From a virus, in IMG/VR virus record IMGVR_UViG_3300046542_000074, positions 37,376 to 101,375 of that record: a stretch of 64,000 nucleotides of DNA, one strand, 5' to 3'. Position numbers and translations under genes: made by a program. Every line of letters begins with the position of its first letter. Positions within the stretch are counted from its first letter, which is position 1. The notes under the pieces were generated by a model. The model searched no databases. It was not told the DNA's origin and was given only the letters and a program-made list of their open reading frames with translations. Of this stretch, positions 17,601 to 26,890 are shown piece by piece.

Positions 17601-20115
17601 CCAGAAACTTGATGCCCTAGATGTTCGTATCGAAGATGCTGAAGGCGATATCATCACTCAAGCCGGTGCCATCTCTAACCTTCAAACAACAGTTACAACT
17701 CAAGGCAACACTATTACCTCTCAGGGTAATAGCATTACGGCGTTGAACAACAGCCTAATCACAACCAACACTAACGTTACAGCCGCTCAGAATGCCGCTA
17801 ACGCAGCTAACACTCTGGCTGGTGGCAAAGGTAAGGTACTTGTCCAATCCACTACTCCAGTTGCGGCTGATCAGCTTGCACAGAACTTGTGGATCGATAC
17901 AACAGGTGGTGCTAACACACCTAAACGTTGGTCTGGTAGTGCATGGCTCGCAGTAACTGATAAAGTTGCTACAGACGCAGCAGCAGCAGCTTCAAGCGCA
18001 TTGACGCAGGTAGCAACTAAGGCTGATTCCTCTGTTGTGTCTGCATTGACTGGACGTGTTACAACTGCCGAAGGTTTGATTACTTCTCAAGGCAGTGACA
18101 TTGTTGCATTGAACCAGAGCATCGGTAGTGTAGGTGGTGAAAACCTCCTGTACAACCCTTCGTTCGATAAGCCTAGTACAACTACCGGATTAGCGGATGG
18201 TTGGACATCAGGCGGAACAGCAGTTGTTGTGCCTACACTCGTAGCCTCTACCTTAGACCCTGCTGGGTTCACACAACGAGTTGATGCAACTAGCCTGAGT
18301 GCATCAGTCTATGCAGATGTGATCACCGCTGTAACTAAACGTCCAGTAGCAGTGACAGGACAGATCCATACCGTGTCTGCTTATGTTCGGGCAACGGTAG
18401 GGTGTAGTGTACGTCTTTATGTGCAGTGTGTTAACTCTGCTGGATCTGCAATTGGTACAACCAACGGAACTCTAGTTACTACAGATGGCACTTGGCAACG
18501 TATAGTTGTTACATCTAACGCAGCTCCAGCAGGTGTTGCTAAAATCTCCATTATCGCTCGTTTCTACGGAACAGCAGCAATCAATACAGGGTTTGCGGAA
18601 TGGGATCGGGCACAGCTTGAGATTTCCCCTGTAGTAACTGGTTGGAGGGATAGTGGACTTGCATTGTCGTCGGCTCAATCAGCAACCTCTACAGCACTAG
18701 ACGCTCTAACTTCTGTAGTTACAACTCAAGGCAACACTATTACTAGTGTAGGTGCTCGTACTACAACACTGGAAAACTCAGTAAACTCCCCAACTACGGG
18801 TCTGGGTTCTAAAGCCAGTGCGACCAGTGTTGACACCTTAACTAACCGTGTTACCGCCACTGAAACCGCAATCACTGCCTCTGCCCAAGATATCACCAGT
18901 CTGACAACAGAAGTTCACTTCCGTGAACTGGAAGAGTTGTATGCAGGTGACGAGACAGACGCGCAGATTGATGATAGTTTGCGCATCGCAAGTGGAGCGG
19001 CAAGTGCTACAGAAGCTCTAACATCTAAAGTGACACAAGTTGACGGTAAGGTTACAGCACAAGCAGAGCAAATTACTAACCTGACAGCTAGCCTGAGTAA
19101 TACTGATGGTGTAGTTGCAGGACAAGCCGCTGCTGTTTCTTCTTTAACTGCAACCGTTACCTCACAAGGTGACGCAATAACCAGTCAAAGTGCTTCTATC
19201 ACATCGCTTGGTAGTCGTGTTACAACTGCCGAAGGAACAATAACTGCTCAAGCTGGTGCCATCTCAACAATGGATACCAAAGTTACTGATCTTGATGGTA
19301 AAGTAACAGCTACATCCACTAAGGTTGACGGTGTATATGCTCAAGTCAACCCAACCTTGGCAGGTGAGGATGCTGGTTATGCTGGCTCTGATCAGGCGTT
19401 AGCTGGTGCATGGTCTGAACAGTCTGCACGTATTGAAGATGGTATTGCTATGGGTCAACGTGTTGATACCGTACAAGCTTCTATCGATGATGTGAGTGCT
19501 GCTGTACAAACCGAAACTCTAGCTCGCGTTAATGCTGACGGCGCACTTGCTAGTCAAGTCACTACGGTACAAGCAAGTGTCACTGTTGCTCAAAATACAG
19601 CAGACGCTGCATACAATGGTATGGTGACTAACACTGCCGCTGTTCAAACTGTCGCACAAGCACAAGTTACAGCAGACGGTAAGGCAAGTGCAATGTGGGG
19701 TGTTAAGTTGCAAGTCAACCAATGGGGTCAATATGTAGTTGCTGGTATTGGGCTAGGTATTGAAAACACTAGTGCTGGTTTGCAGAGTTCGTTGATTGTA
19801 AATGCGAACAACTTCTACATCTCTAACGGTGTGAATGCTAACGTTGCAGTTCCATTCGCTGTAGTTGGTGGTCAGACATTCATCAGTAGTGCAGTTATCC
19901 AAGATGCTTCGATTACAATGTTGAAGATTGGTGATAACCTACAATCAGATAACTACGTCGCTGGTGTATCGGGTTGGAGAATGCTGAAATCTGGCACTTT
20001 TGAAATCAATGGGAATATCGCCGGTCAAGGTCGTATGACAATGACTAACCGCTCGTTGCGAGTCTACGACGGTAACGGTGTTAAACGTGTGCAATTGGGA
20101 GATTTAACAGAATGA
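14647..20115 (+). CDS. Tail tip host-specificity protein J-like
   Basis: This 1822-residue protein is the central tip protein that binds the host. The N-terminal 600 residues match the J family core (NNLLSVAQAKILIAVAEG, then TWEWRSGTSPQ). Fibronectin type III-like domains follow (about 620-830), then long Thr/Gln-rich coiled repeats such as TTQGNTITSQGNSITALN, a carbohydrate-binding-like module opening at ENLLYNPSF (about 1163), and a DUF1983-type C-terminus. The start is TTG 14647, with AAAGGAG eight bases upstream; no better start is seen. Confidence 0.92.
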   Translation: MLEYNIEGSKGGGDKPHTPVETPNNLLSVAQAKILIAVAEGTLGGTPTGKDIFLGGTPLLDANGNPNFGGVTWEWRSGTSPQTYIQGMPDVSNEMTVGVELTSTTPYVRAITKSTLSAVRVTLSWAALMQQQSNGDTTGYKIDYAIDIATNGGAYVLYSNYTVDGKTNTTYERTHRVNLPTGTNWSLRVRRITPNSQSSTIQDTMTIKSVAEVIDVKQTYPNTALLFVQFDSRLFGGTIPKISVRTKGKVIRVPDNYDPETRSYSGTWSGAFKWAYSNNPAWVFYDIVTGDRYGLGSRVTADQIDKWALYEVAQYCDVLVDDGKGAGTKEPRHTCNIYIQSKADAWTVLRDIASIFNGMTYWNGNKFVAVADKQEPLDNIPVFGRSNVVNGKFNYQTTDVRSINTSALVSYDDPNNHFNTEVEAVWEKSQILRWGGDKQTTMSAIGCTSRGQAQRMGKYNLITNMYNRTVVFKTGLQGLNEQVAPGSVIGVADPLIAGKPFTGRLASGTTTVVTLDRTTEAKAGDKLFITKSDGTTQGRTVSAVSGKVITLTTAYSEVPKIDAVWYLEASDLKSQLFRVIKITSPSESIYEITAAEYNDSKFAAIDNGARLEARPISKVPSGSQAAPASVTVSAKSYTEQTLAVTTMTVSWPQTPNATLYEGQWRVGSGDWVPLGTTGGLNFDVKGIYTGAYIARVRAINASGVMSVWKESVQTNLAGKVGAPPALTSLTVTPIVFGMQINWTFPQGAEDSARTEIMYSQTQFFADAKKLGDFAYPQASHEMNGLKAGQRFFFWGRLVDRTGNVGPYFPLTTAVGVMGESSTDFSEYEEYFKDQINNSALGQELAERIDKIEVIERTTEIIEAQLGATEASVAEVKESTDLAVSDLNRDVDLLNNDLAALQTQVDNIKDAALYDPTKTYVKGDSVRVGDRLYQAKQAVPINTSPPNTTYWLDVGQVVEEAGAVAVQVGLNTVAISNQGGILTAQGQKLDALDVRIEDAEGDIITQAGAISNLQTTVTTQGNTITSQGNSITALNNSLITTNTNVTAAQNAANAANTLAGGKGKVLVQSTTPVAADQLAQNLWIDTTGGANTPKRWSGSAWLAVTDKVATDAAAAASSALTQVATKADSSVVSALTGRVTTAEGLITSQGSDIVALNQSIGSVGGENLLYNPSFDKPSTTTGLADGWTSGGTAVVVPTLVASTLDPAGFTQRVDATSLSASVYADVITAVTKRPVAVTGQIHTVSAYVRATVGCSVRLYVQCVNSAGSAIGTTNGTLVTTDGTWQRIVVTSNAAPAGVAKISIIARFYGTAAINTGFAEWDRAQLEISPVVTGWRDSGLALSSAQSATSTALDALTSVVTTQGNTITSVGARTTTLENSVNSPTTGLGSKASATSVDTLTNRVTATETAITASAQDITSLTTEVHFRELEELYAGDETDAQIDDSLRIASGAASATEALTSKVTQVDGKVTAQAEQITNLTASLSNTDGVVAGQAAAVSSLTATVTSQGDAITSQSASITSLGSRVTTAEGTITAQAGAISTMDTKVTDLDGKVTATSTKVDGVYAQVNPTLAGEDAGYAGSDQALAGAWSEQSARIEDGIAMGQRVDTVQASIDDVSAAVQTETLARVNADGALASQVTTVQASVTVAQNTADAAYNGMVTNTAAVQTVAQAQVTADGKASAMWGVKLQVNQWGQYVVAGIGLGIENTSAGLQSSLIVNANNFYISNGVNANVAVPFAVVGGQTFISSAVIQDASITMLKIGDNLQSDNYVAGVSGWRMLKSGTFEINGNIAGQGRMTMTNRSLRVYDGNGVKRVQLGDLTE

Positions 20116-20438
20116 GTTATGGGCTAAAAACATGGAGTGATAATGGCACTCCTGAGCTTGATACAGATAATTTCACGTATCAAGTTATCCACAATGGGTT
20201 GTATCAGTTGACAGTAAACCAAGTGCTAACTATCCCCATTGCGGGGTTTAGCCCTTCAAACTGTGCTGCTGCAATTCTTCCGACACAAGCTGCTGGATTC
20301 GAAAACAGTGCAAATGCACTACCCTATGAAACGGTAAGTGAGGGTTCTGTGACTATTCGGTCGCGTAACCCTTCTGAGCCAAGTTCATCTATTGGATCAG
20401 CTATCGAGTTTAGACTTTTAGTAATGAGGTATGCATGA
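20112..20438 (+). CDS. Small tip-associated protein, MSYGL family
   Basis: The 108-residue protein starts MSYGLKTWSDNGTPELD, a pattern seen in small proteins next to tail tip genes of many phages. Its start overlaps the J-like stop, so it is coupled to it. The next gene begins with the same MSYGL. It is likely a virion or fibre accessory component, but the function is not known. Confidence 0.65.
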   Translation: MSYGLKTWSDNGTPELDTDNFTYQVIHNGLYQLTVNQVLTIPIAGFSPSNCAAAILPTQAAGFENSANALPYETVSEGSVTIRSRNPSEPSSSIGSAIEFRLLVMRYA

Positions 20439-21127
20439 GTTATGGATTAACGGCAATTAACGGTAGTAACTACGTTCAAATTGATTCGGAAACACCACGA
20501 TTGTGTTCTTTGTACAATGGGACATATCAAGCAACAAGTGATCACTATGCAAGGGTATACTTTCCAGCACCGATTACAACAAGTGAACCACCTTGCATTT
20601 TTATCCGCAATGATCCTTCCAGACCAAATGACCTTTACTATAAGATGACCTTATATGGAAGTCCCGGTAACTGGACAGGTTTTGAAGTGATGGCAGCTAA
20701 CGTAACTTTCAGACCACTTGGTAAATGGTTTGCTGCTGTATTTGCATCGGTGGCTAAGAACTCTTATGGTTTACGAATTTGGAATGCCGGTGGTGGTCTT
20801 TGTTATGACTCTGGTGCGATTCCAGTGATTGTAACTCGTGCTAATCATTCTTGGGCTTATGCTGGTAGTGCTCAACTTCCTGATTATGGTGCTCAATATT
20901 ACTGGCAGAATGGTTCAGTTGGAGCATTGGCATCTGATGAATACTTCATGATCAATCCCTTCTCTCGTGGTCTGTTACGACCTCAGAATAATGGGTGGAT
21001 TAACTTAGGGGTACGGTTCAACTACAATGAAAATAGATTGCAACTTTATTGTGTTGCACTTGGTGCTGGTCCTTGGACTGATAATGGTCAACCAGCAGCG
21101 GTATTTGCTCGACTACCCGGCACTTAA
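20435..21127 (+). CDS. Tip-associated protein, MSYGL family
   Basis: The 230-residue protein shares its first five residues with the preceding protein and contains a second, internal copy of the motif at NSYGLRIWNAGGG (about residue 108). That suggests two modules of one fold. It is rich in aromatic residues and beta-strands. The start overlaps the preceding stop (ATGA). A role in the tail tip or receptor interaction is inferred from position. Confidence 0.62.
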   Translation: MSYGLTAINGSNYVQIDSETPRLCSLYNGTYQATSDHYARVYFPAPITTSEPPCIFIRNDPSRPNDLYYKMTLYGSPGNWTGFEVMAANVTFRPLGKWFAAVFASVAKNSYGLRIWNAGGGLCYDSGAIPVIVTRANHSWAYAGSAQLPDYGAQYYWQNGSVGALASDEYFMINPFSRGLLRPQNNGWINLGVRFNYNENRLQLYCVALGAGPWTDNGQPAAVFARLPGT

Positions 21128-21159
21128 TGCTTAATACACTTAATTAAGGAGAAACAGAA

Positions 21160-21888
21160 ATGGCTAAACAAACGATTAACTTGGGTACTTTACCAACTGG
21201 TGTTGGTGGTGATACACCACGAAGTGCTTTTACAAAAGCTCAGGCAAACTTTGATGAGCTTTATACTCAACTTGGTGGAACCACTTTACCCGCAGCATTA
21301 CCGGTAACAAAAGGTGGCACTGGTGGTACAACAGCAGCAACGGCTCGTACATCTCTTGGACTTGTACCACAAACATCAGCAACTGACACAACAGCAGGAG
21401 CATTGCTGACGCCGGGAGCTTTCGGTTGGGGTTTGAATGGTGGAACTCTTACAACTATTTCAGATGCTAACGGTCAACGACCATCGGGATTGTACTACAT
21501 TTTAAGTGGTTCTGGTAATGTGCCAGTCGTAGGCGATGGTCTGTTGGAGGTTAGAAACCTATCAAACGCCGTCCTATACCAAGCCCTCACTTATTGGGGT
21601 ACTGGTCGAAAGTTTGAGAGAATCTATGTTACAAACTCATGGTCTCCTTGGTTTGAAATTCTCACAACTAGGAACTTTGTAGTCTCTATTGTTCCGGGTG
21701 AGATTGGCTCGCTATCAATACTAAAGAACTTAACCGGTACTACTATTACGAGCAACAGCAACGTTGCTGGATCACAACTTAGTTACAGTGACACTGCTAA
21801 CGCTTCATGGGGTGCGCCACCGGGTAGTTGGAAATGTATGAGTGCTGTTGGTGCAAATAACGCTACTTTGTTCATGAGGGTCGCATAA
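21160..21888 (+). CDS. Tail fibre protein
   Basis: The 242-residue protein has a fibre-like layout: an N-terminal anchor with AFTKAQANFDELYTQLGG, a Gly/Thr linker (VTKGGTGGTTAATARTSLGL) of the type common in short fibres, and a globular end with pyocin-knob-like WGTGRKFERIYVTNSWSPWFE. The last 50 residues include WGAPPGSWKCMSA. AAGGAGAAACAG precedes the ATG. Confidence 0.75.
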   Translation: MAKQTINLGTLPTGVGGDTPRSAFTKAQANFDELYTQLGGTTLPAALPVTKGGTGGTTAATARTSLGLVPQTSATDTTAGALLTPGAFGWGLNGGTLTTISDANGQRPSGLYYILSGSGNVPVVGDGLLEVRNLSNAVLYQALTYWGTGRKFERIYVTNSWSPWFEILTTRNFVVSIVPGEIGSLSILKNLTGTTITSNSNVAGSQLSYSDTANASWGAPPGSWKCMSAVGANNATLFMRVA

Positions 21889-22412
21889 TGGAAGTTAGAA
21901 ATCTATGTTATAATAAATGTGGAACAATTGACTGTGAAATCTTACACGAAGATTTTGGTTGGATTCCCTTCACAGCCTCCCCTCATGATAATGTCGGTAA
22001 TGGTGCTGAAGTGTATGAATCAGCCATTTCTGGTGATTATGGTGACATTGAACCGTATATGGAAGTACCGCCAACTGAAGCGCAGTACAAAGCTATTATC
22101 GCTGAAAGACGATACAAGGCTGAAACGGCTGGAGTGACTGTAAATGGTGTTTCTGTTTACACTGATAGGACAACACAGAACAAACTTACGGCTACATCAG
22201 TAAGAGCACAACGTGATCCTAGTTATAAAGTTAAGTGGAAGCAGACAGACAACACATTTGTTGAGCTTACAGCGGAACAAATCATTATGATCGGTGATGT
22301 AGTTGGTGATTATGTTCAAGAATGTTACACACGCGAGTCTGAACTAATTCAAGCACTGGTAGACGGTTTGTTTACTGAAGAAATGTTAACGGAGGGATGG
22401 CCTAATGGCTAA
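21888..22412 (+). CDS. Tail fibre assembly-like protein (DUF4376)
   Basis: The 174-residue protein directly follows the fibre gene and overlaps its stop. The second half has AERRYKAETAGVTVNGV and the YTDRTTQNKLTA segment typical of DUF4376 proteins, which sit beside fibre genes and resemble fibre chaperones. It may help the fibre fold or be part of it. Confidence 0.7.
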   Translation: MEVRNLCYNKCGTIDCEILHEDFGWIPFTASPHDNVGNGAEVYESAISGDYGDIEPYMEVPPTEAQYKAIIAERRYKAETAGVTVNGVSVYTDRTTQNKLTATSVRAQRDPSYKVKWKQTDNTFVELTAEQIIMIGDVVGDYVQECYTRESELIQALVDGLFTEEMLTEGWPNG

Positions 22413-22983
22413 GCAAACTTATATCAACGCCACATCTGGTGGTGGTTGGGTTGATATTGTAGCAGGTGAATGCACGATTGCATCGCTCGTTATGAACGCA
22501 ACCTCTCAAGATACAATCGTGGCATTGCGGATTCTCAAGGGTGGAACAACACCATCTTTGATTATTCCTAGCAACATTCTGAAGTATAACTCACCACACA
22601 GACCAGCAGTGGGTGGTATCGCTCTTAAACCTACAGACAAGTTGCAATGCTTGTCTGAGTATTCGGTAGATTGGATCACCACTACTATCACTGGTGCAGC
22701 ATACAACACTTTGGTTGCAACATCTCCCGCTGGTAAAGCATGGGTAACTCTAGTTAGTGGTCCGGTTACTGTCCGTGCAATCTTTGCATGTGTTCCATAC
22801 GGTGGTGTTGTAGGAATTCGACTCCATAAGACAGCCTCCGATGCTGCCGTTGTCTTAGCAGAAGAGGTTACATCAGCGGGTTCTAAGCGGCTAGTTACTC
22901 CCATCGTTCTAGCTACGGGGGATTCAATTCAAGTTCAAAGTACAGAAAACGCCCAGTGGATTGCTACCGGTGTGGGTACATAA
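22405..22983 (+). CDS. Fibre-region protein with internal duplication
   Basis: This 192-residue protein has two related halves of about 95 residues. Each begins with a Gly-Trp-Val segment (GGGWVDIVAGE, GKAWVTLVSG), has an ALRI/GIRL strand and a late DKLQC/DSIQVQS strand. This suggests a duplicated beta-sandwich, perhaps a receptor-binding or virion surface protein. I do not recognise a family. The start overlaps the preceding gene by 8 bases. Confidence 0.65.
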   Translation: MAKQTYINATSGGGWVDIVAGECTIASLVMNATSQDTIVALRILKGGTTPSLIIPSNILKYNSPHRPAVGGIALKPTDKLQCLSEYSVDWITTTITGAAYNTLVATSPAGKAWVTLVSGPVTVRAIFACVPYGGVVGIRLHKTASDAAVVLAEEVTSAGSKRLVTPIVLATGDSIQVQSTENAQWIATGVGT

Positions 22984-22998
22984 GTAAGGAGAAATAAT

Positions 22999-25677
22999 AT
23001 GAGTGCAATGGGTCTTGTGACCACGCTTCAGGGTGTGGACAACACTGCTAACTTGAACCTAGACTTCATTAACCAGAAGTATTCGGTTAACGGAGTTAAC
23101 AAAAACTTCAACGATATCATCACGTTCACACGTAGCAGCACAGCCACTTATTTTGGTAGTGACGGTCTACTTAAAACCGCTGATGTTAACACACCACGAT
23201 TTGAATATGACCCTGTTACCAAAGCCATGAGAGGGCTTCTGGCTGAAGAGTCACGTACAAACTTCCTAACATACAGCGAACAGATTGATAACACCACATG
23301 GACCAAAGCTGGCTGCACAATTGGCTCTAATATAGCTACGGCACCTAACGGACTTGCTTCTGCTGATAAACTCACCGAGACGGCTATCACAGGGTCACAC
23401 TATGTTGAGCAAGTTTACAACTCTACCTTCACATCAGGTGTAGTGTACTGTTTCTCTGTGTATCTAAAGGCAAGTGAAAGGACATTTGCAAGGCTCGCGT
23501 CATATTACGCGGTAGGGAGTTCTGGTGGTCTGAGTATGTGGGTGGACCTTGGAAACAAGACCGTGCAATCTACGTCTGCAAGCATCTTAGCTAGTGGTAT
23601 TGTTGATGTTGGGAACGGGTGGCTTCGCTGCTGGTTTACGGCAGCCGTCGATACTCCCGCTGAAGCCAGAGTTCTGTTCCGCATCCACACTACACTAGCT
23701 GGTCAAGTTAGTTCTTATGCTGGTGACGGTGTTTCGGGTGTATATGTTTGGGGTGCTCAACTTGAGACTGGTTTGTTTGCAACATCGTACATGCCGACAC
23801 AGCCAGTGTTCACTGGGAGAACTAGTACAGCCACTTACTTTGACAATACTGGTGTGTTGAGAACGGCTGCATCGGGTGTTGCTCGTAACGGTTTCATCTT
23901 GATTGGAGCAACATGGGTTCCACAAGGACTGGTACTAGAAACTGCTGCAACTAATATCACAACATACTCTGCATTGAATCATTCTGTCTGGACAAGAGGG
24001 ACAGGCGCTACATGGACCGATGGGCAGGTATTTGTTGATGGCACTAATACAGCAATACTAGCTACAGGGCTTACAGGTAGTTCAATTGTCTTTTCAGGTA
24101 CAACCATGTATCGTACACTTATCCCTGTGACTGCTGCTTCGACCTACACATTCAGTGTGTTTGCTAAGTTGAAGACTGCAAGCACTACAGGGCTTAGGTT
24201 GCGGGTACAGTCCAACCCGTCTGCCACTAACTTCAACGTTGATATCCCGCTGACAACAACCGACTGGACACGAGCATCTATCACTGTAACGATCCCGGCT
24301 GGAGACACGAGTGTTGTACTTCTAATGGGTACTGCTACATCACCTATCGATGTTTACCTTGGCGGTGTTCAACTGGAGTTAGGGACATATCCAACATCCT
24401 ATGTTCCGACACCAGCAACTTTTACATCTCGTTCAAGTGTAGCCACTTACCAAGATTCCGCTGGAGTATTGCAGACAGCAGCAACTAACGTGGCTCGTAG
24501 TAGTGCTTACAGTTACGACTCGACAGGCACGTTACGTCCAATCGGTCTGTTGATTGAGTCTACTGCTGCAACCAATCTTCAACCATACAGTGAGCAGTTT
24601 GAAAATGCGGTGTATACGAGGGCAGGTTCCTCGGTTGTTGCAAACTCTACAGCCGCTCCTAACGGTACAACCACTGCTGATAAACTTGTTGAGAGTACAG
24701 CGGCAGGTGCCCACTACACGGACTACACATATAATGGAACTTTTGCGACAGGGGATACATATACTTACTCGGTATTTGTGAAACCTGCTGGTCGCACGTT
24801 TGTTCGGCTCAACCTCTACTATGCAATAGGTGCGTCTGGTGGTGCTAACGCGCTATTTAATCTGACGAATAAAACAGCAACTCCGGGTGGTGTGTCGTCA
24901 ACTCAGGGTGTTGTTGACATGGGTAATGGTTGGCTGCGTTGCTGGATTTCTGGTGTTGTTGACACACCGGCTGAAACACGCCTTCTTGCAAGAACAATGA
25001 TTAGCGACGGTACTGTTGGTAGCTCGTACACTGGTGATGGTGTTTCTGGTCTGTTTCTGTGGGGCAGTCAACTTGAGGCTGGTAAAGTACCTACTAGCTA
25101 TATCCAGACAGTGGCAACAAGTGCAACTCGTGCGGCAGATGTTTCTACCAGCGTTGCTGCTACAAGAACTGCTGATACATCCACTAGCTCTACTACAACT
25201 CGTGTGAAAGATGGTGTATCTATTAATACACTAACTCCTTGGTACAACCAGTCGGCTGGTACTATCGCACTTAACTATACACCACTTGGGCCACGGAGTG
25301 GATCGGGATTCACTGCTTCGTTTTCGACCGACGCTAACAACTACTTAGGCTTCTGTTATCAGAATACTAGTCCTACTGGTGCTGTTGGTAACACTTATTG
25401 GAGGAATGGTGGTAGTGGTCTTATTTCCACTTTCGTCAACGGGAACTTCAATATCCGACACAAAGTGGTTAATGCTTGGTCAGGAACTACGCTGTCTACT
25501 TCTGCTGATGGGGCAACAACCCTGACAGGCACATCTGTTACAGCCATCCCTGCTGCGACGAAGTTTGAACTTGGTGGTAGATTGAGTGGTTATGACACTT
25601 CTAACTACTTCAGCGGCGTTCAATTCTATTCTCGTAGATTGACTGACAGTATGCTTCAAGTAATGAGTTCTTCATGA
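22999..25677 (+). CDS. Large tail fibre/lectin-like protein with three repeats
   Basis: This 892-residue protein has three related modules that start near residues 42, 271 and 474 (RSSTATYFGSDG, RTSTATYFDNTG, RSSVATYQDSAG). Each runs into a CBM-like domain with AEESRTNFLTYSEQ or a variant and ends with GAQLETG...TSYMPT. Modules 1 and 3 are the most alike. The C-terminal 160 residues (from about 735) look like a concanavalin/LamG-type lectin. It likely binds surface sugars of the host. It follows the fibre genes and precedes lysis. Confidence 0.78.
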   Translation: MSAMGLVTTLQGVDNTANLNLDFINQKYSVNGVNKNFNDIITFTRSSTATYFGSDGLLKTADVNTPRFEYDPVTKAMRGLLAEESRTNFLTYSEQIDNTTWTKAGCTIGSNIATAPNGLASADKLTETAITGSHYVEQVYNSTFTSGVVYCFSVYLKASERTFARLASYYAVGSSGGLSMWVDLGNKTVQSTSASILASGIVDVGNGWLRCWFTAAVDTPAEARVLFRIHTTLAGQVSSYAGDGVSGVYVWGAQLETGLFATSYMPTQPVFTGRTSTATYFDNTGVLRTAASGVARNGFILIGATWVPQGLVLETAATNITTYSALNHSVWTRGTGATWTDGQVFVDGTNTAILATGLTGSSIVFSGTTMYRTLIPVTAASTYTFSVFAKLKTASTTGLRLRVQSNPSATNFNVDIPLTTTDWTRASITVTIPAGDTSVVLLMGTATSPIDVYLGGVQLELGTYPTSYVPTPATFTSRSSVATYQDSAGVLQTAATNVARSSAYSYDSTGTLRPIGLLIESTAATNLQPYSEQFENAVYTRAGSSVVANSTAAPNGTTTADKLVESTAAGAHYTDYTYNGTFATGDTYTYSVFVKPAGRTFVRLNLYYAIGASGGANALFNLTNKTATPGGVSSTQGVVDMGNGWLRCWISGVVDTPAETRLLARTMISDGTVGSSYTGDGVSGLFLWGSQLEAGKVPTSYIQTVATSATRAADVSTSVAATRTADTSTSSTTTRVKDGVSINTLTPWYNQSAGTIALNYTPLGPRSGSGFTASFSTDANNYLGFCYQNTSPTGAVGNTYWRNGGSGLISTFVNGNFNIRHKVVNAWSGTTLSTSADGATTLTGTSVTAIPAATKFELGGRLSGYDTSNYFSGVQFYSRRLTDSMLQVMSSS

Positions 25678-25689
25678 GGAATCTGTGAA

Positions 25690-26052
25690 ATGACAAGCGA
25701 GTTTGCAACAACACTAAAGACTGAGCAATTGGAGCGAACGAAGTTTAGGCTTCTCGCTCCGCTGCACTTCCGTGATCCAGTTGGTGACGTAATTGTACCT
25801 GCTGAGTTCACCACAGACTTCGCCAGTTTGAAAGCTGTACACAACATGTTCCTGTATCCTCTGTATGCTCTTGTGAGTGGGTATGGGAACTACGGTTCCA
25901 CTGTTCATGACTACCTTTACACCACTAAGATGGTAAGCCGTAGGGTAGCCGACAAGTATCTCTATCGTGCCTTGCGTGCAGAAGGAGTAGCTAAATGGCG
26001 CTCTTTCCTCTTCTATATCGGTGTACGTCTAGGTGGTTGGAAGCATTACTAA
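25690..26052 (+). CDS. DUF1353 family protein
   Basis: The 120-residue protein fits DUF1353: FTTDFASLKAV, then the HDYLYTT segment, and a C-terminal RLGGWKHY. Members are common beside phage lysis genes. Their role is not established, though a peptidoglycan or virion link has been suggested by context. ATG 25690 follows GAGGAATCTGTGAA. Confidence 0.8.
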   Translation: MTSEFATTLKTEQLERTKFRLLAPLHFRDPVGDVIVPAEFTTDFASLKAVHNMFLYPLYALVSGYGNYGSTVHDYLYTTKMVSRRVADKYLYRALRAEGVAKWRSFLFYIGVRLGGWKHY

Positions 26053-26064
26053 AGAGGGTAAAAT

Positions 26065-26622
26065 ATGGGTGTTAGAATAACTGATTCACTTAAGAAGAAA
26101 ATACTGGTGGCCCTTGTGGCTGCTGGTATCTCTGGCCCAAGTGCTTATGTCGCCACACAACTTACTGTTCCATCAGAAGGCTTTGAGTTGGTTGTCTATG
26201 CTGATCCAGTGGGATTGCCCACCGTGTGTATTGGTCACATGGATAAGAAGCTTGTTGTCGGAACAAAGGTGACAGAAGAGTATTGTGTTCGAACATTCGT
26301 TGAGGATTGGAATAAACATGAGAAACTTCTGAATGGAGTTGTCAAGGTTGACTATAAGTCTGAGTGGATGTACGGGGCACTGACAGACTTCACATTCAAC
26401 AAAGGCATTGGTAATGTCCAATCCAGTACGCTGCTTAAGCTGTTGAATAATAAGAAATATGACCAAGCTTGTGAGCAACTGTCTCGCTGGGTCTACGCAA
26501 AGAAAAATGGAGTTGCTGTTGTACTGCCGGGGCTGGTAATTAGGGCAAGTAAACAATACTCCTACTGTATGGGTATTGAGCCTGCCGATTATAAACAAAC
26601 GATGTCTAGATATCTAGAATGA
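26065..26622 (+). CDS. Endolysin, GH24 lysozyme with signal-anchor N-terminus
   Basis: The 185-residue protein is a T4/P21-type muramidase. Residues 13-33 form a weak hydrophobic segment rich in Ala/Gly, as in signal-arrest-release endolysins, so it may be exported inactive and membrane-tethered. The likely catalytic triad is Glu in SEGFELVVY, Asp in ADPVG and Thr in LPTVCIG. VLPGLVIRASKQ matches the C-terminal family pattern. It would cut the glycan backbone at lysis. Confidence 0.88.
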   Translation: MGVRITDSLKKKILVALVAAGISGPSAYVATQLTVPSEGFELVVYADPVGLPTVCIGHMDKKLVVGTKVTEEYCVRTFVEDWNKHEKLLNGVVKVDYKSEWMYGALTDFTFNKGIGNVQSSTLLKLLNNKKYDQACEQLSRWVYAKKNGVAVVLPGLVIRASKQYSYCMGIEPADYKQTMSRYLE

Positions 26623-26632
26623 GGAATGCTGA

Positions 26633-26890
26633 ATGAAAACAAAGTTAGATCGGTGGTTGAGTAAGTTCTACATTCACTTGCTGAATCACTACGCTGCCTA
26701 CTCGGTGGCTTCCAACATCTTGATTGCTGTTGCAATGTCTGGACTGGCTCTCTTGGGTGTGCTGAATAGTGTGCTTACACCATACGCATTGATTGTATGG
26801 GGTTTGATTCTTGCTGCCATGTACTCTGTTGGAAAGTGGCTTGATTCAGAAGTGGATGACGCTGATAAAATAAGGAATCGGAAATGTTGA
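26633..26890 (+). CDS. Putative holin
   Basis: The 85-residue protein has two predicted membrane helices (about 22-43 and 47-68) and a charged C-terminal tail (DSEVDDADKIRNRKC). It sits between endolysin and spanin genes, as small holins do. It would make or trigger the membrane lesion. No family motif is certain; another membrane protein at 27471 is a second candidate. Confidence 0.68.
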   Translation: MKTKLDRWLSKFYIHLLNHYAAYSVASNILIAVAMSGLALLGVLNSVLTPYALIVWGLILAAMYSVGKWLDSEVDDADKIRNRKC

